The notes beneath the pieces are model-generated. The model was not told where the DNA came from, ran no database searches, and was given only the letters and a program-made list of their open reading frames with translations. 37,309 nucleotides of DNA from the NCBI RefSeq assembly GCF_900100015.1, contig NZ_FNDD01000042.1, forward strand, positions 1-37,309, written 5' to 3'. Numbering within the stretch: the first letter of the stretch is position 1; each line of letters starts with the position of its first letter. The position numbers and the translations under genes are program-made. This DNA is from Vibrio xiamenensis. Its GTDB lineage: Bacteria > Pseudomonadota > Gammaproteobacteria > Enterobacterales > Vibrionaceae. Of this stretch, positions 31,840-37,309 are shown piece by piece.

Positions 31840-33000
31840 TTGAATACCTCCATGGTTGCCACGCCCAACTCCATGCGCGTTTCTGTTCCTGTTATCGCTC
31901 TAACTTTTTATGCGGTTGCATCTGGCTATCTGATGAGTCTGATCCCGCTAATGCTGCCATTTTACGGTTTGGATACCGCATTGGCTGGTTGGCTCGCGAG
32001 CGTGTTTTACGCAGGCTTACTAATTGGCGCAGTCGCGATCGAACCCATTCTTGCCCGCATTGGTCACAAAAACGCGTTTGTGTGGTGCCTTATCGCTTTC
32101 ATGCTGACCATTATTGCTCTGCCAAGCTTACCTTACGGCTCGGTGTGGATTGTTAGCCGCTTTATCGCTGGACTCGCTGTTGCAGGCATTTTTGTGATTG
32201 TGGAATCTTGGCTACTTCACGGTGATGAACGTGCTCGAGCAAAACGACTTGGTGTCTATATGGCCGCTTTGTACGGTGGTACTTCAGTGGGTCAATTTGG
32301 CATCGGCATTTTAGGCATTAGCGGTGCAATGCCATTTATCGCCATCATTACGTCACTGTTTGTTGCCGTCATGGTGTTGATGTTTGTGCGCACCGAGCAA
32401 CCTGCTCATCAGCACAGCAACGGTTTTTCGCTTAAAAGCATGAGCAAATTAAATCACCCTGCACTAGTGGGCTGTTTAGTTTCAGGCTTAACGCTTGGCG
32501 CTTTATACGGACTGATGCCGCTTGAACTTAGCCAAAAAGGGATTGAGAACCAACATATCGGCAGCCTAATGGCACTGATTATTTTGGGTGCAATGGCGGT
32601 TCAACCTATTGTTCCTTGGCTATCTAAACTGCTGGGTAGCACATTGTTGATGGCTGCATTCTGTTTGATTGGTGCAGCCGCTGCGACGACCGCAATGCTG
32701 GGAACCAATTTACTCGATTTGAGCATCAGCTTGTTTGTTCTTGGTATGGCACTATTTGCGCTCTACCCCATCGCCATTAACCTTGCCTGTAAAGCGGTCA
32801 GTGCCGACAAAATTGTCAGTGTAACTCAAGTAATGCTACTGAGTTACAGCGTTGGTTCGGTAATCGGCCCAGTGCTTGGCGACATGTCGATGCACTCTCA
32901 ACATGGCTTATTCGGTTATCTGTTTGCGATGTTGATGGCAACCTGTATCTATATGTTGATTTCCAGCGCTAAACGCCGCCATCGTGCCATGGCAGGTTAA
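31840..33000 (+). CDS. Major facilitator superfamily transporter (YcaD-like)
   Basis: This 386-residue protein has twelve hydrophobic segments. The MFS loop-2 equivalent is EPILARIGHKNAFVWC, and the mid-first-half motif is SRFIAGLAVAGIFVIVESWL, typical of the YcaD/YfkF-like group. A TTG at 31840 with GAGG 8 bases upstream is preferred, since the next ATG (31852) is 20 bases from that site. The substrate is unknown. It is a single-gene unit with a good terminator that overlaps the end of the convergent ygbA. Confidence 0.82.
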   Translation: MNTSMVATPNSMRVSVPVIALTFYAVASGYLMSLIPLMLPFYGLDTALAGWLASVFYAGLLIGAVAIEPILARIGHKNAFVWCLIAFMLTIIALPSLPYGSVWIVSRFIAGLAVAGIFVIVESWLLHGDERARAKRLGVYMAALYGGTSVGQFGIGILGISGAMPFIAIITSLFVAVMVLMFVRTEQPAHQHSNGFSLKSMSKLNHPALVGCLVSGLTLGALYGLMPLELSQKGIENQHIGSLMALIILGAMAVQPIVPWLSKLLGSTLLMAAFCLIGAAAATTAMLGTNLLDLSISLFVLGMALFALYPIAINLACKAVSADKIVSVTQVMLLSYSVGSVIGPVLGDMSMHSQHGLFGYLFAMLMATCIYMLISSAKRRHRAMAG

Positions 33001-33021
33001 GCTAAAAACCAAGAATACGAG

Positions 33022-33043
33022 AGGGGCTTATTGCCCCTTTTTT
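33022..33043 (+). terminator. Rho-independent terminator overlapping the end of ygbA
   Basis: AGGGGC (33022-33027) / GCCCCT (33033-33038) with loop TTATT and six T. The loop contains the complement of the ygbA stop codon. Confidence 0.88.
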
Positions 33044-33423
33044 GTTTTTCGTTGATGATAATTTGATTGCCCAGCAAGCGGTTTCTTCGGTATTGCCCTA
33101 CGCTCGTGAACTAAGTGACGTAGAGCGAGAATCGGATGGGAAAGCAACATTCTTGGCCCCGAATAGCGCATCACTTGCTGCATCATTTGCTTGGGTTCAG
33201 GCTTGTAACAATGAATTGGACATTGGTTGCACGTCGGTTTGCCGTCGCCATACGGGCAGCGATCCAAGCGCATTCTCGCGTACTGCTCAAGCTCTTTGCA
33301 GATAGAACATGAGGTATTATCGCTCTTATGGTGCGTAATACAGTAGATTTTTAGCATCGCACTGACCGTCGCCAACTCTTTGTTCAGCTTCCCACTCAGT
33401 TTTGGTGTATTGTCGTTAAACAT
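33028..33423 (-). CDS. ygbA: YgbA-like protein (nitrous-oxide-stimulated-promoter family)
   Basis: This 131-residue cysteine-rich cytosolic protein has CSIC, CPYGDGKPTC and NQCPIHCYKP, then VMRYSGPRMLLSHPILALRHL, the pattern of E. coli YgbA (family YgbA_NO). Conserved cysteines suggest a metal or iron-sulfur site. E. coli ygbA is NsrR-controlled and linked to nitric-oxide stress. An NsrR-type site is not obvious here, but an inverted repeat (AATCAA/TTGATT) lies 49-65 bases upstream of the start. The longer basic tail (KPLAGQSNYHQRKTKKG) is extra. Confidence 0.85.
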   Translation of the reverse strand: MFNDNTPKLSGKLNKELATVSAMLKIYCITHHKSDNTSCSICKELEQYARMRLDRCPYGDGKPTCNQCPIHCYKPEPKQMMQQVMRYSGPRMLLSHPILALRHLVHERRAIPKKPLAGQSNYHQRKTKKGQ

Positions 33424-33471
33424 CGCTATAGATTATTTGATATTTCCGGCTCCAATAGTAACAAAACCGCC

Positions 33472-33488
33472 AATCAAGCATGTTGATT
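33472..33488. promoter_or_regulatory. Inverted repeat upstream of ygbA
   Basis: AATCAA (33472-33477) and TTGATT (33483-33488) flank GCATG. It lies in the divergent gap between ygbA and the DUF4174 gene. It is the reverse arrangement of an FNR-type site and is not a recognisable NsrR box. A role as operator is inference. Confidence 0.35.
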
Positions 33489-33589
33489 TCACACCTAATT
33501 TTTAGATGGCTAAAGTGATTTACTCGAAAAAGTCATCTCAACCACTAAGCTTTACGTACAACCATTGATACCCCAACAAGGACGTTACT

Positions 33590-34027
33590 ATGCTTAGACA
33601 CGGTTTACTGACTCTACTCATTAGCGCTTCCAGCGTCGTTTATGCCTACCCTAATCATTCCAATCAGTGGTCGCATCGAAGTTTACTCTATTTTGCCCCC
33701 GACAATGATCAGCAAGTGCAGCAATTTCTACTCGAAACTCAGATGCATCAATGCGATTTAGATGAGCGCGACATAGTGGTGCTTGTGATTACCGCCAGTG
33801 GGGAATCAATGCCCAACTGGGTTAAAGAGCAATACGACATTAGTCAGCTGTATAAAAATTACCAGGTGGCTCAAACCGACTATGCCAGTATTTTGATTGG
33901 TCGCGATGGCTATGAAAAACTGCGCTTTACTCACAGCGTCGATTGGCAACTTCTCAATCAAACTATCGACGGTATGCCGATGCGTCAGAGAGAAATGCAG
34001 CAAGCCAGCAATCCATGCTCCGCGTAA
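33590..34027 (+). CDS. Secreted DUF4174-domain protein
   Basis: This 145-residue protein has a signal peptide (MLRHGLLTLLISASSVVYA) and a mature thioredoxin-like small domain. Family marks are WSHRSLLYFAPDND, ERDIVVLVIT, SILIGRDGYEKLR and the C-terminal IDGMPMRQREM. DUF4174 proteins are predicted periplasmic, of unknown function; no CxxC redox pair is present. AAGGACG lies 7 bases before the ATG. A terminator follows at 34055. The neighbours (ygbA, HAD phosphatase) are on the opposite strand, so it stands alone. Confidence 0.85.
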   Translation: MLRHGLLTLLISASSVVYAYPNHSNQWSHRSLLYFAPDNDQQVQQFLLETQMHQCDLDERDIVVLVITASGESMPNWVKEQYDISQLYKNYQVAQTDYASILIGRDGYEKLRFTHSVDWQLLNQTIDGMPMRQREMQQASNPCSA

Positions 34028-34054
34028 AGCCAACTGATTGAAATCAAAATTAAC

Positions 34055-34074
34055 GCCCTGCCAAACAGGGCTTT
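34055..34074. terminator. Rho-independent terminator
   Basis: GCCCTG (34055-34060) / CAGGGC (34066-34071) with loop CCAAA, then TTT. It lies between the convergent DUF4174 and HAD genes. Confidence 0.75.
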
Positions 34075-34081
34075 ATCCAAA

Positions 34082-34711
34082 TCAAGCAATCAGAGTAGGC
34101 AATTGCGTCATCGAGGAAAACGGGATTTCACCAAATTGGCTCGCCATCGCGCCCTCTGGACAATAGTAAAAGCAGGTCATTCCCGCCGCGGTTGCCGCTT
34201 GGATTCCGACCAAACTATCTTCGACGACGTAACACTCTTCAGGAGCAAACCCCATTTGTTTAGCGGCATGAAGGAAGATATCTGGTTTGGGCTTCCAAGC
34301 ACCAATTTCATAGCAGCTAAAAATATTGTCATCGAAATAACGACGCAGCCCCGTTGCGGTCAGCGAATGTTCGATTTTATGCCGAGGAGCCGACGACGCC
34401 ACGCACTTAGTCAAACTCAGCGCCGCGACCACATCCTCCACCCCTTCGATAGGTTTAAGATGCGCATCAAATAACTGGCTCACTTTCGCGCGATATTGCT
34501 GCTCGAAATCACTCGGAGCAATAAAGCCGAGTTCGTTTTGCAACTCGGCCAAGATGACGTTAAATTCGACGCCGCGATAACGCTCAACCAAAGTTTGGGC
34601 TGACATATTCACGCCAACTTCACTTAACTGTTGCGATAGTCCTAAATTACACAGATGTTCGCTGTCAACCAAAGTGCCATCACAGTCAAAAATGACGAGT
34701 TTTTTGATCAT
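34082..34711 (-). CDS. HAD-superfamily phosphatase (YieH-like)
   Basis: This 209-residue protein has HAD motif I FDCDGTLVDSE (8-18), a cap of helices, motif II in CVASSAPRHK, and motifs III/IV in WKPKPDIFLHAAKQMG and YVVEDSLVGIQAA. The order and length match E. coli YieH, a 6-phosphogluconate phosphatase, with RYRGVEFNVIL and RAKVSQLFDAHLKPIEG as further likeness. It hydrolyses a small phospho-metabolite in the cytosol; the exact substrate is not certain. It is a single gene, divergent from a chemoreceptor with 256 bases between. Confidence 0.87.
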   Translation of the reverse strand: MIKKLVIFDCDGTLVDSEHLCNLGLSQQLSEVGVNMSAQTLVERYRGVEFNVILAELQNELGFIAPSDFEQQYRAKVSQLFDAHLKPIEGVEDVVAALSLTKCVASSAPRHKIEHSLTATGLRRYFDDNIFSCYEIGAWKPKPDIFLHAAKQMGFAPEECYVVEDSLVGIQAATAAGMTCFYYCPEGAMASQFGEIPFSSMTQLPTLIA

Positions 34712-34967
34712 TTGTTGCTATTTTCCTTTTGTCGGTGCACTTGAAAATTAAGGTTGTTTGGCAAAGATTTTCACGCTATCACACATCGTTTAAGCAGGTT
34801 ACACCACTCTGTGTCTCAAAACGAGACTCAATGAGACTCAGCATTTTGCTACCGGGTACTAACGTGCAACACAAGCAGTGAAACGTTGGCAAATTTGCCC
34901 AATTTCAACCTCTTGCCTATCCTTTGATATGAATCAATTTTACTATTGCTTTAGTTTAAGGATAAAC

Positions 34968-37001
34968 ATGCGCGTTCATTCAATAAGAATAAAACTTATG
35001 CTCCCCGTCATCTTCCTCACGGTAGTTGTTTGCGGGCTATTTGGGTCAATGATGGTAGTGACAAAAATGCAGCAAAGCGGTATCGAGGCTCAAGCTGCAC
35101 GCTACTTTGAAGCGGTCACTGAAGTACTCAATGCTGATAGGGATATCTATCAAGCACGACTTGCCCAAGAGCGGTTACTCGGTGGACAAGGCACCATCGA
35201 TGAAAACACGGCAGCTTATAAAGAAAATGCGCAGCAGGTGTTTGATCGATTTCAGCATTACCGTTCATTTTTAAGCGAGGAACCTCAGTTACTTACTGAA
35301 TTTGAATCCTTTGATAGTGCGTTTAAGTCTTGGACTGAATCGAGCGATAAGCTACTCAAATACGCCAAAGCTCGAAATCAATTGACCGAGAGTTTCAGCA
35401 CCCTAGACAGCAAATTCCTCACCTTGCGCGACATGCTTGATAAAGCGGGAGAACGTCTGCGTGAATATGCTCGAGAGAAAGAAAATGATCCGCAGTCAAA
35501 CGATTATTTAGAGCGCTACGTTGAAGCGATTGCTGAAATTCTCAATGCTGACCGAGATATTTACCAAGCTCGATTAGTCCAACAACAAATCCTCAACGGG
35601 GTGGGTGATTTTGAGAAAAATAAAGCGGTATTCGAGGAGAACGCTCAGCAAGTCATTCAACGCTTTCACTCCTATCGCAATTACTTGCTTAAAGAACCCG
35701 ACCTTATTGCACCTTATGCGAAGTTCGATACTTTATTCAACGAATGGCTCAAAGAAAGCAACGAATTCCTTACTTCAGAACCTGCGATTGACCAAGCCTT
35801 GATTCCACAAGAGCTAGGCATCACCGAACAACGTTTTGATATCATTCGGGATATGCTTGACCGCGCGGGCGAACGTGTGCGAACTCACGCGCGAGCAATG
35901 GAAGATGAACTGGCTAACAAAATTCAAAGCTTCCAATCCGTTGCCACAGTTATCATTGTCATTGCTTTTGCTGCGTCATTGATCGTTGGCTATATGATGC
36001 CAAAAAGAATCACCCAAAATGTGGAAAGCTTAACTCTGCGTATTCGAGAGATTGCTGAAGGTGACGGTGATCTGACTCAACGAATTAATTCAGCGGCAAA
36101 GGACGAATTAGGCGACCTTGCCAATGAGTTTGACGGCTTTGTTGAGCGCTTACGTTCTATCATCAGCAGCGTCCACGACCAATCACGCGCACTCGGTGGG
36201 ATGACTGGTGAACTGAATAGTACCTCAGAAACTACGGTTCACATTACCCAAGCACTGGTATCAGCATCTGATTTCATTGTTAACTCCGGAGATGACATGA
36301 ACCGTTCTACGCAGAATATGTCTGATGTCGCGCGAGAAACCACCAGTGAAGCGCAGAACTCCACTCAATTGACTAAACAAGGTATTGCCGCAGTTAACAC
36401 TTCACATAAAGCAATATCGGCATTAGTTTCCGATATTGAAGAGGCGTTAATCAAAGCAACCGAATTAGAACAAAGCTCTGAAGCCATCGCCTCGGTGCTT
36501 GAAGTAATTCGAAACATTGCCGAGCAAACTAACCTACTCGCGCTAAACGCCGCGATTGAAGCAGCGCGCGCCGGCGACCAAGGGCGCGGATTCGCTGTGG
36601 TTGCCGACGAAGTGCGTACTCTTGCAACAAGAACCCAGCAGAGCACCGATGAAATTGAATCTATGATAGACAGGCTAAAGCAGAACGTTAACGCGTCTTC
36701 GGCATCAATTCAAAACAGCCGAACTAACGCCAATACCACGGTGGCCAATTTTGACGAGGTGATTCGTATTTTTGATGCGCTTGAAGATTCTTTTGAGAAA
36801 GTAAAAACCATGGCAATGCAGACTGAAGGAGCGACACAAGAGCAATTCACATTAGTGAGCGCCATCAATGACAATTTAGGCACATTAAAAGAACAGACAG
36901 ACGGCGTAAAAACCGTGTCAGATCTCATTCAAACTACCTCGCAGCAAATTTCACAGCTGTATGTTGAACTCGACAAACAAGTCGGTAGCTTTAAGGTTTA
37001 G
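34968..37001 (+). CDS. Methyl-accepting chemotaxis protein with duplicated periplasmic sensor
   Basis: The ATG at 34968 gives 677 residues with AAGGA 6 bases upstream; the frame is open to 34878. TM1 is about residues 10-32. The periplasmic part is a tandem duplication: YFEAVTEVLNADRDIYQA (46-63) to LRDMLDKAGERLREYARE (153-170), then YVEAIAEILNADRDIYQA (184-201) to IRDMLDRAGERVRTHARA (293-310). TM2 is about 324-343, then HAMP and the signalling tip with EQTNLLALNAAIEAARAGDQ. It relays an unknown signal to CheA. The C-terminus (VGSFKV) lacks a CheR tether. It is followed by a hairpin at 37026. Confidence 0.93.
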   Translation: MRVHSIRIKLMLPVIFLTVVVCGLFGSMMVVTKMQQSGIEAQAARYFEAVTEVLNADRDIYQARLAQERLLGGQGTIDENTAAYKENAQQVFDRFQHYRSFLSEEPQLLTEFESFDSAFKSWTESSDKLLKYAKARNQLTESFSTLDSKFLTLRDMLDKAGERLREYAREKENDPQSNDYLERYVEAIAEILNADRDIYQARLVQQQILNGVGDFEKNKAVFEENAQQVIQRFHSYRNYLLKEPDLIAPYAKFDTLFNEWLKESNEFLTSEPAIDQALIPQELGITEQRFDIIRDMLDRAGERVRTHARAMEDELANKIQSFQSVATVIIVIAFAASLIVGYMMPKRITQNVESLTLRIREIAEGDGDLTQRINSAAKDELGDLANEFDGFVERLRSIISSVHDQSRALGGMTGELNSTSETTVHITQALVSASDFIVNSGDDMNRSTQNMSDVARETTSEAQNSTQLTKQGIAAVNTSHKAISALVSDIEEALIKATELEQSSEAIASVLEVIRNIAEQTNLLALNAAIEAARAGDQGRGFAVVADEVRTLATRTQQSTDEIESMIDRLKQNVNASSASIQNSRTNANTTVANFDEVIRIFDALEDSFEKVKTMAMQTEGATQEQFTLVSAINDNLGTLKEQTDGVKTVSDLIQTTSQQISQLYVELDKQVGSFKV

Positions 37002-37025
37002 CTCTAGTAAGAAACGAAAACGTAT

Positions 37026-37047
37026 AAAGGCTCCATTCGGTGCCTTT
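37026..37047. terminator. Hairpin between the chemoreceptor and the tRNA operon
   Basis: AAAGGC (37026-37031) pairs with GCCTTT (37042-37047), with inner CC/GG pairs across a mismatch. T-rich sequence follows on the plus strand. It can end both the chemoreceptor and the minus-strand tRNA transcript. Confidence 0.6.
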
Positions 37048-37132
37048 CTTATCTCTTGAAGGTGATAAATGCTCACACTGAAGCGTGATCATTTGAATAG
37101 AGAATAATAACTTAGATGGAGATGAAAGGAAA

Positions 37133-37206
37133 TGGAGGCGCGTCCCGGAGTCGAACCGAGGTCCACGGATTTGCAATCCGCTGCATAGCCACTCTGCCAA
37201 CGCGCC
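37133..37206 (-). tRNA. tRNA-Cys (GCA)
   Basis: This is a 74-base cloverleaf on the minus strand with acceptor GGCGCGT/ACGCGCC, anticodon GCA in GATTGCAAATC, T-loop GGTTCGACTCC and an encoded CCA (37133-37135). It lies 15 bases after tRNA-Leu, so one transcript. It corresponds to cysT. Confidence 0.95.
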
Positions 37207-37221
37207 ACACTAAATTTGAGA

Positions 37222-37308
37222 TGGTGCCCCGGGCCGGACTTGAACCGGCACAGCGCGAACGCCGAGGGATTTTAAATCCCTTGTGTCTACCAATTCCACC
37301 ACCAGGGC
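37222..37308 (-). tRNA. tRNA-Leu (TAA)
   Basis: This 87-base class II tRNA has a long variable arm (CGGCGTTCGCGCTG region), acceptor GCCCTGG/CCGGGGC with one G-U pair, anticodon TAA in GGATTTAAAATCC, T-loop GGTTCAAGTCC and encoded CCA. It resembles E. coli leuZ. Its 5' end is one base inside the right edge, so any upstream tRNA of the same operon would lie outside. Confidence 0.95.
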
Positions 37309-37309
37309 A

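Noticed and set aside
36991..37200. A 69-codon minus-strand frame over the tRNA-Cys gene
   Set aside because: Its first residues are translated tRNA sequence, a common false protein.

Overview
The window reads as a gammaproteobacterial, specifically Vibrio-type, segment, most likely from the second chromosome. The main evidence is the pair cqsA (22378-23559, +) and cqsS (23596-25641, -), the synthase and sensor kinase of the CAI-1 quorum-sensing channel, in the tail-to-tail layout familiar from Vibrio. The divergent fabH2/trxC pair, clcA, yeiR and the codon use of the housekeeping genes agree. The species cannot be fixed from the sequence alone.

Layout. 1-2355: end of a Bat (aerotolerance-type) operon, with a TPR/poly-Q protein cut by the left edge and then BatD. 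2429-2596: a small unknown gene. 2720-5642: a HisC-like aminotransferase and an amino-acid binding protein on the minus strand, divergent from a LysR regulator. 5741-10078: a MATE exporter, an NfsA-like nitroreductase, a LysR regulator and a divergent DODA-type dioxygenase. 10315-13295 (-): a chemoreceptor and the yqjD-yqjE-yqjK-like envelope/stress operon. 13479-16180: an AraC regulator divergent from a second MATE exporter, then a small membrane protein. 16250-19305: a kinase-fold protein, the ribosome-assembly GTPase RbgA/YlqF and the COG0523 metallochaperone GTPase YeiR. 19306-22173: a regulatory gap with a candidate CRP site and small minus-strand unit, then ClcA and a TDT-family transporter. 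22174-25750: the CAI-1 locus, visibly A+T-richer than its flanks. 25751-29937 (-): sbcD-sbcC. 30053-33423: fabH2, trxC, an MFS transporter and ygbA. 33590-37001: a DUF4174 secreted protein, a HAD phosphatase and a second chemoreceptor. 37133-37308 (-): tRNA-Cys and tRNA-Leu genes.

Functionally this is mostly ordinary accessory-chromosome content: small-molecule export, chemotaxis, redox and NO-related functions, and cell-cell signalling. No prophage, insertion sequence, CRISPR array or integron was seen. The most interesting points are in detail. They are the cqsA leader (a predicted hairpin over the ribosome binding site plus a decoy ATG), an Ala at the ligand-tail position of CqsS, a CsoR/CstR-like operator palindrome upstream of cqsA, an unannotated small minus-strand unit with a near-consensus CRP site between yeiR and clcA, a WCNPC active site in TrxC, an orphan 27-codon coding-like stretch between trxC and the MFS gene, a tandemly duplicated sensory domain in the last chemoreceptor, and a triplicated 20-bp unit across the stop codon of the dioxygenase gene.
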